Shown here: one piece after another, positions 1 through 11,880 of the stretch
How the letters are laid out: every line of letters begins with the position of its first letter
Position numbering within the stretch: the stretch's first letter is position 1
Source of the DNA: Marthasterias glacialis
Taxonomy: Eukaryota > Echinodermata > Asteroidea > Forcipulatida > Asteriidae
NCBI GenBank assembly: GCA_911728455.2
Contig: OU452219.1
Coordinates: 997,001-1,061,000 of the forward strand
Length of the DNA: 64,000 nucleotides
Direction of reading: 5' to 3'
Notes under the pieces: generated by a model
What the model was told of the DNA's origin: nothing
Databases searched by the model: none
Seen by the model: the letters and a program-made list of their open reading frames with translations, nothing else
Made by a program: the position numbers and the translations under genes

Positions 1-184
1 ACTGTAATTGCTTTTCTCTACCTAGGAATAAATGGGTACCTGTGAGGGCAGAGATGGTTTATGTGAATGATTAGCTTGGAGCGCGGCTACTCGCAGCACC
101 GGCTGTATATATACTCCCAGGGAGCTGAGATGGTTTAAGTAATGAAATAATGGCCCAGTGAGCAGGGGTAATAATGTCAGAAGC

Positions 185-245
185 GCTTGGATACAGTTAT
201 ACTGTGATAAAGCACTATATAAAAACTTGTTATTATTATAAATAC
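185..245 (+). repeat. LINE-type 3' tail fragment
   Basis: A short stretch with a 'gataaagcactatataaaaac' type ending followed by TTATTATTATA. It resembles the 3' untranslated tails of CR1/L2-like LINEs seen at 14960-15040, 19900-19985 and 34290-34375. No coding part is visible. The rest of 1-780 shows no supportable gene. Confidence 0.35.
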
Positions 246-782
246 AAGAACGCATAAGATGGACAGTAAACAACTGCCAATACGTTTACTGCACTACACA
301 CGCATAATAGGCTACGCTACATTCCCACAGTATACCAGGCCAGTAAGCTTTGATAAACAGTGGCCCAATAAACCTTGCCAGGTCAGTGAAGAAAAATATA
401 TTTCTACTAAATTCATTAGCGGAGTAATTGTGACCGTGTGAGCTGACTGTCCCTCATATAGAGGAATGACTTTACTATTCAGAGCAATGTAGGGTGGTAC
501 AATGATAATACAACTAAGGTGAACACTAAAAGTAAGAGTCAACAACAAACTATTAATTGTAGTTTTAGAGACAATTTCAGTATCAACATGTTAGGTTAAC
601 ACCTTCCTTGGGTAACAATAGATGTGGGCGGATGCATCCACAGTGTTGACTTGTAAAGCAAAATAACTTGTACTTATACATTATAATAAAAGTTGTACAT
701 TTAAATGTGCTTAAAATTAAAAATACGCGTGAGAATGGCACCCCTCTAGTGGTAGTTTCCATTACAACTGGTAATGTCATCG

Positions 783-908
783 TAGCCCGAAAATCTGACG
801 TTACACTCCCAGGCTCGTGAATAAAGGCGCCAGAGTCCGGTTTTGTAGAGACCGGTCTTTGGCGTTATTAAGGAGCCTGGAAGTGTGACGTCAGATATTC
901 CGGCTATA
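783..908. repeat. Palindromic (foldback/MITE-like) element
   Basis: Two imperfect inverted arms face each other: 'aatctgacgttacactccca' on the left matches the reverse complement of the right arm ending at about 908, and CCAGGCTC pairs with GAGCCTGG. The loop lies around 840-848. There is no coding capacity. It is probably a small non-autonomous DNA transposon; no target duplication was confirmed. Confidence 0.6.
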
Positions 909-1440
909 TCCCGATAAGAGCAGGGGACCAGTCTAATGTCACCGGAATTCCATGTGACTGATATAGGGGTGCACCCAAGTAAATAAAACTCCTATTCAAC
1001 CAACGCTAAATGAAATTATTATAAAATATACGAAAAATACTTAGAAGTCTCTCAGTCTTTCGAAACAAAAACACAAATGTTCAGTGACATCTTAACTTTA
1101 GTTTTCTTTTCTATTTTATGGGGGTAGTCTAGGGTTCTAGGGTTCTAGCTATGCCCGCCAGAAAGAAAAACACCGCGACAGACGTTAACCCGGAAGTAGC
1201 CATCTTGAGAAGATGGTCCTACGCTTGTGAGCAAATAGGGCAAATCTAAACCTCACCCAAACCACCCAAATTGAGAGTCGGAGACCCCACGATGCAAATG
1301 GTGGGCCATATTTCAACAATCCCTAAAATTTTCGACCCTCAAATCGTGGCTACATAAACCATCAAACCACCACTGCGTCCGCCATTTGCAAACCATCAAT
1401 CTCGTTCCCACAAGCCAAGACTTTCCCACGCGAATTTTCT

Positions 1441-1688
1441 GAAAAATATTTTCTCGGGAAAACGGATTGCAGAAAATTATTTTCTCGGGAAAACGAAATT
1501 TGGAAAAATATTTTCACGAGAAAACGAAATCTCGAAAAATATTTTCTCGGGAAAACGAAATTTGGAAAAATATTTTCTCGGGAAAACGAAATTTGGAAAA
1601 TTATTTTCTCGGGAAAACGGATTGCAGAAAAATATTTTCGCGGGAAAACGAAATTTGGAAAATTATTTCCACGGGAAAACGGAAAAAA
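1441..1688 (+). repeat. 31-bp minisatellite, 8 units
   Basis: Eight tandem units of exactly 31 bp. Each starts GAAAA(A/T)TATTTTC and contains CGGGAAAACG, with a variable last 6-7 bases (AAATTTG or GATTGCA). The period is not a multiple of three, so the open frame across it cycles through three repeat phases and is very unlikely to be a gene. Confidence 0.9.
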
Positions 1689-1972
1689 ATATTTTTGTCA
1701 TGTCACTTCCCGGGCTCCGTACAAATCTGTGTTAAAAGTACAGTATAATATATCGTTATATCAATTTGCATTTGCATCTACACCATCCATACCAACCAAA
1801 GCCAAAGCTTGAACTTGAAGTCTCCGTTGTGTTACTTTTCGCAGGAAGATTTTGCCTCTCCACATAAAACAACACGACATAGTCATGTGGGAAACTGTGC
1901 GCCAGCCTATGGTGTACTTTGCGTACATTTCTCATTAATGACGGCCAGGTACAAACTTTATGTTGATGCTCC

Positions 1973-2065
1973 TTCCCAACTTGACAATCGCCCCAACTAT
2001 AGTTGGGACTGGTCCCAACTTGAGTGTTACAGTTGGGGTGCCCCAACTATAGTTGGGATCGCCCA
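1973..2065 (+). repeat. Palindromic module repeat, copy 1 (inverted to 6326-6422)
   Basis: A block of about 90 bp built from the self-complementary 16-mer CCCAACTATAGTTGGG, present twice, plus CCCAACTTGAGTGTTACAGTTGGG between them. An inverted copy of the whole block lies at 6326-6422, so the two copies bracket the LINE at 2166-5728. Function is unknown; the pair could be ends of an older element or independent copies of a palindromic satellite. Confidence 0.75.
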
Positions 2066-2128
2066 TGTAGCTCTCCACGGAAGCGGAGCCGGAGCTAAAG
2101 ACGAGGTTTGGAAAAGGCCCATTGGTTG

Positions 2129-2129
2129 A

Positions 2130-2163
<34 letters not shown>

Positions 2164-2165
2164 TA
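2129..2165 (+). repeat. (ATT)n microsatellite at LINE 3' end
   Basis: About 12 ATT units. Read on the minus strand this is an (AAT)n tail directly downstream of the 3' region of the minus-strand LINE, as expected for LINEs that end in short tandem repeats. Confidence 0.8.
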
Positions 2166-5100
2166 TTCAGCCATTTCAACAATACATGACAATACAAAAA
2201 ATACTTCCAGATGGGCTAGGAGAAACAAAAGCAAAATAATTACTGTGGTCCATAGACCTGCCTCCCCACATCTGGTTGTAATACAAGTAATAAAACGAGT
2301 AATAAAATATGTATAAAGCAATTCATGTACAAAAAGATAGGAAATTTAACTATAAATAAAACATGTCTTTGTACATCAAAATTTGGCAACTGAAACAAAA
2401 AATAATATAAAGCATGGACTATTTGAGATAGAACCAGTTTTAGGAGTGAAAAATTTGAGAAACTTGCTCAGTGTAAAAACAAACTTACAACAAACAAAAA
2501 AAGAAACATTCCTAAACACTTAAATAATGTAAGTAAAATGCAAATTAAATTTAAGTGACCAAATCTTTAAAGAGAAAAGAAAAAATCCATCGAAAATAAT
2601 ATGTAAATAAATAATTTTATGAGTAAATAAACAAATAAATTAATAAATAGAAAAATACAAAAATAAGAATAAGTAAACAAAAAAATAAACAAACAAAAAA
2701 ATAAATAAATACATAGATATTTAACTCCTTGAAATATAGTATAGGTTAAAAGTAAATTGTGGGATTGCGCATAGTTGTTATGAAACTGTACAAGGATTAA
2801 GCAAAAGACCAGTTAAGAAATATGAGCTGTAGCTACACTATCTTCATGCTTCAGAGCTTTTAAAAAGGATGGCAGAGAAGTTAAAATGGCACAATTGCGG
2901 AATTTGATTGGCAGAGCTGACCAGAGCCTGGGAAATATGTGGATAGCACTCAGATGCAAAGATTGAGTTCTGGCAAATAAATGTTTGAATGTTAAAGCGC
3001 TATCATATCTATGGTTAACAACAATGTTCTTATTAACAGATTCACATTTAATTGTAAAAAGAAGACACTTAACAACAAATGAGGTCATCAAACAATTACG
3101 GCGACTTGATAAAGAAGACCATTTTAAAGCACAAAGTCTGTCGGTATATGACATTTCTCCAAATCGTTGACCTAATATAAATCTAGTTGCACGCCTCTGG
3201 ATTCGCTCAAGAGACTCCTCCTGAATCTGAGTTTGAGGCAGCCACGCAGGAATCCCATACTCCAAGATTGGAAGAACTAGACTCTTATACAAACATAGTT
3301 TAGCACTAACAGATGAATTAAATGCGACAGTCCTTACTAATCCTAGTATTCTATTTGCACGAGAAACAACATCCTTAACATGATCATTCCAAGTTAGCTG
3401 AGAATTTAAAGTTACACCAAGGTACTTAAATGAACTAGTAATGGATAATTGAGAGTGATCTAACATGTAAATGGGCAGCTGCAAATTACGTTTTCTAGTG
3501 ACATGCATTACTTTAGATTTAGTGGCATTAAAAGTCATTCCATTGTTGGTACACCAGTTGCATAGGTTGTCTAGATCCTGTTGTAAAACAGTTACATCAT
3601 TAATAGATTTGATTGATCGATATATTAATATGTCATCAGCAAATAATACACAACTAGAATTTAATCCAAATGTAATGTCATTAATAAACAAGTTGAAGAG
3701 CAAGGGGCCGAGAACACTCCCTTGTGGTACGCCTGAATGAACATTGGCCCATTCAGATGTTTCCCCAAGAAAGTGCACCCGTTGTTGACGGCCGATCAGA
3801 AAATCTTTGACCCATCTCCAAAGAGGACCCCTAATGTTAAACATAGTACTAAGTTTGGTAAGCAAGTGATGGTGAGGCATACGGTCAAAGGCTTTAGACA
3901 TGTCTAGAAAGACAGCATCTATCCTGGGTGGACTACGCTGGTCAAGAATAGAAGCCCAAGCATGGTGAACATTTAAAAGCTGGGTCACACATGATCTTTG
4001 TGTAACAAAACCATGTTGGCTTTCGTTTAAAAGGCCATTGTCACCAAGATGCATCTTCATACCATTAGACAATACTCTCTCTATCAACTTGCTTACCAAT
4101 GAGGTGAGGGCAATAGGCCTGTAATTAGCTAGAAGGGAACGATCACCTGACTTAAAAACTGGAGAAATATTAGCAAGTTTCCAACTTTTAGGAAGTTGGC
4201 CGGTGACAAGAGAGATCTGGAATATTTTATGTAGTATGTGTGATAAAGGATATATAGTGTTACGCAAAAACGTAGCGCTAATACCATCAGGACCAGGGGC
4301 CTTCCCCACAGGAAGGGACTTGATGATGTTACGAATATCACTGACGGTAAATTGAACAGAGGAAAACTCAGGAATAGGAAGATCACAAATTGGGGGTTCA
4401 TCACTGACAGTAACAGATGGAGAGAAAACAGAAACAAAGTGATCATTAAAAGCATTGGCTATGTCAAGAGGTTTACTTAAAACATTTGGGCCATGATTAA
4501 ATGAAGGAGGGGCTGGTGATTGTTTCCTACTGCGGACAAAAGCCCCAAAACGCTGTTTGTTATCATTGGATTTAAAGAGACCATTAACAAATTTCCTATA
4601 GGCCACTCGGATTTTGTATTTGATTTGATTACGTAATTGTTTATAAATGGTCCAGTGTTCTTAATTTGCAGAATGTTTAGCCTTGTGAAAGAGTTTGCGT
4701 TTTAAGAGGATAAGACGCTTCAGTTCACCATTAATCCAGGGAAAGTTTTTCTTTTTCACACGTCTAGTGGATGAAGGCACGGCGTCCTTGACTGCAGCAT
4801 CTACAATATCTAAGAAGCCTTCCCATGTTGATTCGATGTCACTTTTGTCAACGAAAAGGTCCCATGGAGCATAGTGCAGAAGTTCATTTAAGTGTTGAAC
4901 ATGGTCAGGGTTGTTGTAAGCCAGGAACTGTCGTACAATTGCTGGAATAGGTGCAGCACGGTTAGCCCGGAAGTTAAAATTGACTCCATTGTGGTCACTG
5001 GAGACTGGGTTTGGAACAGTGCTGACTTGTGTGACGGAATCCGGCCTACTGATGAATATGAGGTCAATTATGGTACCAACTGACGGGTCAATAGGTGAAG

Positions 5101-5728
5101 GACGTGTGATGTCTGAAACAAGCTGTGTAAGATGCAAGTTATCAGTAAGTTCGAATAGAGATGTCCGGTTGGAAGATACAACTCCTGGTGAGCAGTCTAC
5201 GTTGAAATCACCCATGAGAATAACACCATCATAATCAGGAATAAGATGTTCCATATTCCCAACTGCATTGTTCAATTTGTCCCAGTAGGATATATTCTCA
5301 TGTGGTGGTCAATATATCACTCCGATGAGCCATTTTGTGTGAAGACAAGAAATCGACACCCACATCAATTCTAGCTCTGTTGATTCATGTTCATGAAGAC
5401 GAACAGGGTGAAGATGATTGTTAATTGCAAGAACACCACCCCCTGGTGCAGGGCGATCTTTACGGTGAATTATGTACTCGGTGGGTAGATTCAAAACAGA
5501 GTCATGATCTTGATCAGTGAGCCAGGTTTCTGTGAGTGCCAATATATCGATCTGTTTGTTATTGGTATCACATGCAATTGATGAGGCAAGGTCGATGCCT
5601 TTATTTCTAATGCTTCGAGCATTAAGTAAAGTTCCATTGACATTGTGGGATGAGTGTGCTGTAGTTGATTCTGGTCCAGGGTTTAGTTCAATGTCACCAC
5701 ATGAAGATAAAATGCAGTTGAATGTTAT
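2166..5728 (-). mobile_element. Non-LTR retrotransposon (CR1/Jockey-like LINE), decayed
   Basis: A minus-strand LINE copy with an APE-type endonuclease followed by reverse transcriptase, then about 640 bp of A/T-rich 3' region ending in (AAT)n at 2129-2165. No ORF1 is recognisable upstream; at 5727-5760 there is only a (TTA/AAT) repeat, so the copy is probably 5'-truncated. The family call rests on motif order and RT wording and could be any of the related CR1/L2/Jockey clades. Confidence 0.85.
2813..5710 (-). pseudogene. LINE ORF2: endonuclease plus reverse transcriptase with two stops
   Basis: One minus-strand reading frame runs from about 5710 to the stop at 2813 and is broken by TGA at 5309-5311 and TAA at 4661-4663; all three segments share the same frame. 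Endonuclease motifs in order: LNARSIRNK, ALTETWL, GDFNVD and SDHNGVNF (catalytic Glu, Asp and His positions). RT motifs: AVFLDMSKAFD, SGVPQGSVLGPLLFNLFINDI at the palm, LFADDILIY (catalytic Asp pair) and KYLGVTL. The TGA sits where related elements read Arg in GVIYRPP, which fits CGA to TGA decay at a CpG. It is a recent but dead copy; mobilisation in trans is only conceivable. Confidence 0.88.
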
Positions 5729-6325
5729 TATAATAATAATAATAATATTATTATTATTCAGATAGCATGAATTCCCAGTAGAAAATGATCTAGAGTAGTC
5801 AGTGTGGCATGCTCTTCCAGATGGTATAAGATTCAGAGTGTTTATGTATCTGAAACTAGGTAAAATGAGTAGAAATGAGTAGAAATATTAGAGCAAGTCG
5901 TGGAGTGTGCACACTGGGCGCCATGCTTAACCATAGATTGGTAGTACTAACGTTTAGTCTTCTGGGCCGCTAACTCGTCATAATTAATTATATACAGAAC
6001 ATGTGCGTTACAAGTGTCTTTTTTTAGAGGGTTCAGACGGCGGACACAATCATGTGACCAGATGACAGGTGACGTTTTCAGTCTCAAAGTTCTCTCGGAA
6101 ACCAAAATTCTCTTTCTAATTCGTCTCAAATGTTATCAAGTACGAGAATAAAGTGGTCTTAATAACTTCGAACCATAACTATCATTATTTTATTTGTTAT
6201 TCCATTTTCGTTAAAATAATTGAAGAAATGAGCATTGTCATTAACACTTTCAGTATTGTGTTGCCGTTTGTTCGGACATATCACATTCTGTGGGGGTACT
6301 GGTTCCGGTGGTACTCTGTATTTAC

Positions 6326-6422
6326 TGCAATCCCAACTATAGTTGGGACGGACCCCAACTGTAACACTCAAGTTGGGACCAGGCCCAACTATAGTTGGGG
6401 TGATTGTCAAGTTGGGACGGAA
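6326..6422 (-). repeat. Palindromic module repeat, copy 2
   Basis: Inverted copy of 1973-2065, again with two CCCAACTATAGTTGGG palindromes. It ends about 190 bp upstream of the AHSA1 start codon and so may lie in the promoter or 5' UTR region. No regulatory function can be shown from sequence. Confidence 0.75.
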
Positions 6423-6611
6423 CACCGATAACTGGTATCCGCGTAAAACAAAAAACACGAGAAGTCCGTACGATTCGCTGGTTGTTGATTAGCAGCTGCA
6501 TCTCCACCGGTCGGTTGTTGTGTGTGTTTCAACAAAATTCGAGAAATTTCCAGCGTTTCTTGCCGGCAAATTGCTCACTCGGTCTTGATCTTCGGTGGTT
6601 CATTCAACACA

Positions 6612-9600
6612 ATGGCCAAGTGGGGAGAAGGAGACCCAAGATGGATTGTAGAGGAGCGATTGGACGCTACAAATGTCAACAACTGGCACTGGTAAGTAGA
6701 TGAATTTGTCAGCCCTTTCTAGGAATGTAGGATTCTTCGGGTAACGTGGGGTAGGTAGGTGACTCAGCTCAGCCTCAGTATAAGTCCGTTTGTAATGACG
6801 ATGTACAGATGTAGGGACACGATCTGGCGTATGTAAATTGTAAGAAAAGATCATGTCCAAATGTTTATAAAAAGGCGTTGTTGTGTCCAGTAACTTGGAC
6901 CATGGAGGTAGAATTGGACTACCGTAAATTTTGTAAACTAAAACAAACTTATTTAGTGACAAGCGCCCTCAACGTAACAATACTCAGAACACAACTCATG
7001 AACTTTCGGGAAAATGCCTTATTCAACGAACACTTTTTAAGTGATTTAAAACAAAATTATATGAATGTTGGGGAGACGTTAGCCCCATACATTGTGCCAA
7101 TACGCTGGACTCCCTCCGCTTCTTGGCCCAACGAACCTAGTTGCGATAATCGTAACCCTCCATCCTCCCGACGGTCGGAGACCGGAGGGTTACGAACCAA
7201 GACTGATATTATCCGTGTAACTAGCAGTTTTGACCAGTTTTTGCCAGACTCGTGATCAGATTCGTCCATTTTTTCCACTTTTCAAAATCATGACAGACAT
7301 TCTAAACACATGGAGTTGATCTTTATTGTATGACAATGTCATCTGGAACCCTTAAAACAACATCATGAAAATATTTGGCAGAACAAACGACAAAAACTTA
7401 CCAAAAGACTGACCGAATATATCCATAATCCATAGCGGGGCCAACTAGTGATTTTGAACGTCGCACTTGCTTGGCAACAACCAATCAGCGTGACCCAACC
7501 AAACACGCATCTGGACGAGCCATGGCTGTCGTATGCGTATCGGCCATTCCAGCTTGCATGTATATGTACATGTACATGTACATGTACATAGCCTGCATGC
7601 TGCGCACTCGGTCCGGTGGGGGGGATCGGTGCTTACACACACAGGCGGTGAGTTTGCATGTACATGCCAGCTGGAGTGGCCGATACGCATACGACAGCCA
7701 TGGCTCGTCCAGATGCGCGTTTGTTGGGTCACGCTGATTGGTTGTTGCCAAGCAAGTGCGACGTTCAAAATCACTAGTTGGCCCCGCTATGGATTACGGA
7801 TATATTCTGTCAGTCTTTTGGTAAGTTTTTGTCGTTTTTTCTGCCAAATATTTTCATGATGTTGTTTTAAGGGTTCCAGATGACATTGTCATACAATAAA
7901 AATCAACTCCATGTGTTTAGAATGTCTGTCATGATTTTCGAAAGTGGAAAAAAAGAACGAATCTGATCACGAGTCTGGCAAAAACTGGTCAAAACTGCCA
8001 ATACCATCGATAATATCAGTCTTGGTTCGTAACCCTCCGGTCTCCGACCGTCGGGAGGATGGAGGGTTACGATTATCGCAACTACAACGAACCCTACTCC
8101 TAGAACTATGAGGTTCGCTCCGCTATCGTCTCCACGAGCCTCATAGAGTGACATGTACAAAATCCTATTCGAAACTTGCTGCCCTTCACATTTACATGGC
8201 TACAGTTCTTTTTTGTAATCAGATCTGGCCAAAACTAGGCTCTATGTGTTCTTTCAACTCTCATCGAGCGTTGCACGGGTCCAGAAAATCCACTCCGCAA
8301 ACTAAAAGTTGTTAAAAAGGGATAAATTCTCACCGTAACTCAGATCCCATTCAAACAGTATTGCAACAAATATGGCGACCGGAGTTGCAAAATTAACTGG
8401 TATGCTGCTATGCGGTGCGCTGGTCCTATGGGCTGGTTCCGCGTACCAGTTAATTTTGCAGATCCGGCCGCCATATTTGTTGCATTACTGTTTGAATGGG
8501 ATCTGAGTTACGGTGAGAATTTATCCCTTTTTAACAACGTTTAGTTTGCGGAGTGGATTTTCTGGACCCGTGCAACGCTCGATGAGAGTTGAAAGAACAC
8601 ATAGAGCCTAGTTTTGGCGAGATCTGATTACAAAAAAGAACTGTAGCCATGTAAATGTGAAGGGCAGAAAGTTTCGAATAGGATTTTGTACATGTCACTC
8701 TATGAGGCTCGTGGAGACGATAGCGGAACGAACCTCATAGTTCTAGGAGTAAACGAACCCTATCCTCTAGGACCATACATCAAGTTTGAAATCAAAACTT
8801 ACACTTTTTTGGCAAAATCTTTCAATCGATGATCTCTAAATTGTTGTGCTAGAGTCTCAAGTACATTAGATCTGAGGTATAATGACTTATTTTGGTGGAA
8901 TTTTATGACAAATTTTCGTACAGAAGTCCATGTGAACGACGGTGTAGGAGCCATGATGGTTGCCGTTGCGCTGTTCAGCGAGTGAGGGCACTATGACATG
9001 CCGTGATCTTGCGCTAGTCTTTATTCCAGCAGTCTTTTTGCGACATTTACCTGAAAGTGGTGACGTCTAGGTTTCGAGCAGTGGTAAACGTCTGACTAAT
9101 TGCGTGCATTACACTCGGGACAGCCGCTGTAAAACTATCCACATCGTTTGCAGCCGGGCAACATTGGACAAGGCCAGCCTGCAATTTTAGTGACAAATGT
9201 GACCCTTTTTAGTGGGAGGTGGGGGACGGGGGTAAGGGGCGTTCGGCAACGGACGACAGGACGACGAACGACTACACACACATAGCGACACATAAAAAAG
9301 ACTAGTGCAAGGTTACGATGAGTCATAGCGCCCTCACTCGCTGAACAGCGCAACGGCAACCATCATGGCTCCTCCGACGTCACTGACATGGACTTATACC
9401 ACACGGAGATTTGTCGTAAAATTCCACCAAAAGCCTAGGAGTTATCGCACGGGGAGGGGGGCGGAAATCTTCTCCAGACTCTGACAGCAATGACCGACCG
9501 ATCATTGAGGGTTAAATTTGCCAAAAAAAGTAAGTCGCGATTTGAAAGTTGATGTCTGGTCCTAGAGGATAGGGTTCGTTGGGCCAAGAAGCGGAGGGAG

Positions 9601-11847
9601 TCCAGCGTATTGGCACAATGTATGGGGCTAGGGAGACGTGAGGGTACTACCAATGGTGGTAAAAACATTAATCTTTGACCTTTTGGCCTTTATAATTCAT
9701 GATGGTTTTTTGTTTTTAATGGACCGTGCCTTTCGATATTTATTTTTGAGAAACTCCTGGAATAACTTTCTTTTGAGAATATCATTGTCACAACATAGTC
9801 CAAGTTACTGGACCCTACAACACTTTTTTAACATTTGGACATTATCTGGCATAATTATGTAGGGTCCGAGTGTGAACTACATTAAAAACTTGGTACCTGT
9901 GTACAAATGCCTTACAAGATTCAAGTCCGTCGGACAGTACAGGGAGTGACAAAAAACTGCTCCAAAATCCATCAAAGACCTCTACAACATACTTCAAATT
10001 CACCTGAAATACACAGGAGATGTTGACGGTCAATATGATGGTACGATTGTGTCAGATATGTTTTTGAAAAACAGAGAAATTTTCGGTTAAATATCTGAAC
10101 TGACCGGCAAAATTGTGCGCAATCCTAAAATTTGAAAAGGTTTGCATTTAATAAGACGTCATCCAGCATCAAGTGGTTAAACAAATGAATGCAAGCAGAA
10201 ATTCCATCGCCAGCCAGAACTCTCTTGCACACATGCCCAAAGAACTAAAATGGCGTTCAGAAAGCAACTCTGTCACAAGTTTCTACCACCTTTTTCCATG
10301 ATTTTCATCTCTGTAATAATACATTTTGTAAATGTTTCTATGCAGGGTGGGGTAAGTCTAAGAGTAGGCCTATCTTGCCCACAGTGTTCACTCAATTTGT
10401 GTAAAGCATTTGAGATCTAATTTATAATCTTTGATCAACAGGACTGAGAGAGATGTGTCTAGTTTGTCAAAAAAGAAACTTGAGGAACTTCTGGTTGGAC
10501 TGACGATAGAAGATGACAAAGGTTTGTTGAGTCTCTTTCTTCTGGTCTGAATCTAATCTGTTTGTGAATTTATAAGGAGTATTTCTGGCACTGTTGATCC
10601 TTGATCCACCCGACAGTTATAGACCAGAGGACTACAAGACACAGTGCATTGTATTTTGCGTTTAATGCATTCAGTCATTTTTGTCAGACTAGTGAACATA
10701 TTTGCCCGATTTTTACTACTTTCAGAAATCAAAATTTAGATTTTATCTCCATTGACACTTGAAAAATGAATTGTTAACGGTCTCACAGTTTGACACCTTT
10801 AAAAACATTTTTTTTTATTAATCCTTTGAAAAGACTCTGCTAGGGTTGAAACGTGAGGCCATTAAAAAAAATTTGCACTTGTACAACAAGTCCTTTTGGT
10901 TGGTAAGCAGTTTGCAGTAAACTCATGATTAGATATTAGCATCGGGCCAGTAAACTCATGTTTAGACTTTAACTCGGGCCAGTAAACTCATGACTGAACA
11001 TGTCCGACAGTCTTGTATTTTTGTTCAGATGTTGACTTTCAGTCTGATAAAAATCTTTCAATTCTGTTTGAGTATTGAAGAATACTTAACTATAATACAA
11101 ATAAAATAAATTCTTCTCTTAGTGCTTGTTCAAATTAAAACAGTTCAAAGGTTGTAAACTGTGTAGGTATTTTTTTCTCAATTAAATTTTGGTCTTGTAA
11201 AGAAAGTTGTTGTCCAGTAAACATTTTGAGCTACAAGCCCTGTGGTCTTGTGGATTTCCCCCAAATTCGAGCTCTGTTCACAAAACACATAACATTTTAT
11301 GATAAGAAAATTGTGGCTGGTCGTCATTTGCAGATGAAGCACATTTTCATACACATTATCAGAAAATAATGTCATCTGAATTCAAGGTTTGTTCTTTTGA
11401 TTGCAGGTGAATGTAAGATCGATGAATTAAATAGCATGGAAGGAGAAGCCTCTGCCAGTAACAGAAAAGCTAAACTCATTTTCTTCTATGAATGGAACAT
11501 CAAATTGGGATGGAAAGGTATGTCAAAGTCAGTCAGTCGTATTGTCCATCAAAGAATCTGCCCCAAATGTACATTCCTGTTCCCAAACTTCAGTCTGTTG
11601 AACTCTAAGAAGCAAGTACAGTAAGGGGGGGGGGGAAATCGTGCCTTTTCAATCTTTGCACCGAGGATGTGGCATCATCTTCCTCTGAATATCAGACAAT
11701 CTTCTTCAATAACCATACTCAAAATCTGGCTTGAATCCCTCCTTTTCTCAAGTGCTTATTGTTTGCTGCTTATGAGCACCTGCAGTTGGATTGGTGCCTT
11801 GTAAATTTAATGATTGATTAATTGATTCAATAACCAATATACACAAG

Positions 11848-11880
<33 letters not shown>

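Larger units (their letters stand above)
7071..9639. mobile_element. Foldback element A with 9-bp target duplication (outermost)
   Basis: The element spans 7080-9630 and is flanked by direct repeats GGGAGACGT at 7071-7079 and 9631-9639. Its ends are inverted: TAGCCCCATACATTG at 7080 and CAATGTATGGGGCTA ending 9630. The arms continue inward (left 7080-7137 then 8761-about 9022; right about 9295-9630), with CCCAACGAACCC and TATCCTCTAGGACCA matching between arms. Removing the two later insertions (B and C with their duplications) leaves about 929 bp. The arms have diverged more than those of B and C, so A is the oldest. No transposase is present. A 9-bp duplication fits Mutator-like or related foldback transposons, but this is inference. 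Confidence 0.92.

Noticed and set aside
1467..1748. 93-codon frame with repeated Lys/Phe-rich blocks
   Set aside because: It is a translation of the 31-bp minisatellite; the repeat period forces an open frame.
1973..2065. CRISPR-like array of palindromic repeats
   Set aside because: Only two or three palindromic units, no unique spacers of constant length, and the DNA is clearly from an animal.
3471..3740. 89-codon plus-strand frame
   Set aside because: It is antisense to the LINE reverse transcriptase.
7445..7859. Several overlapping open frames on both strands (88-109 codons)
   Set aside because: They are mirror translations of the two arms of foldback B and contain no recognisable domain.
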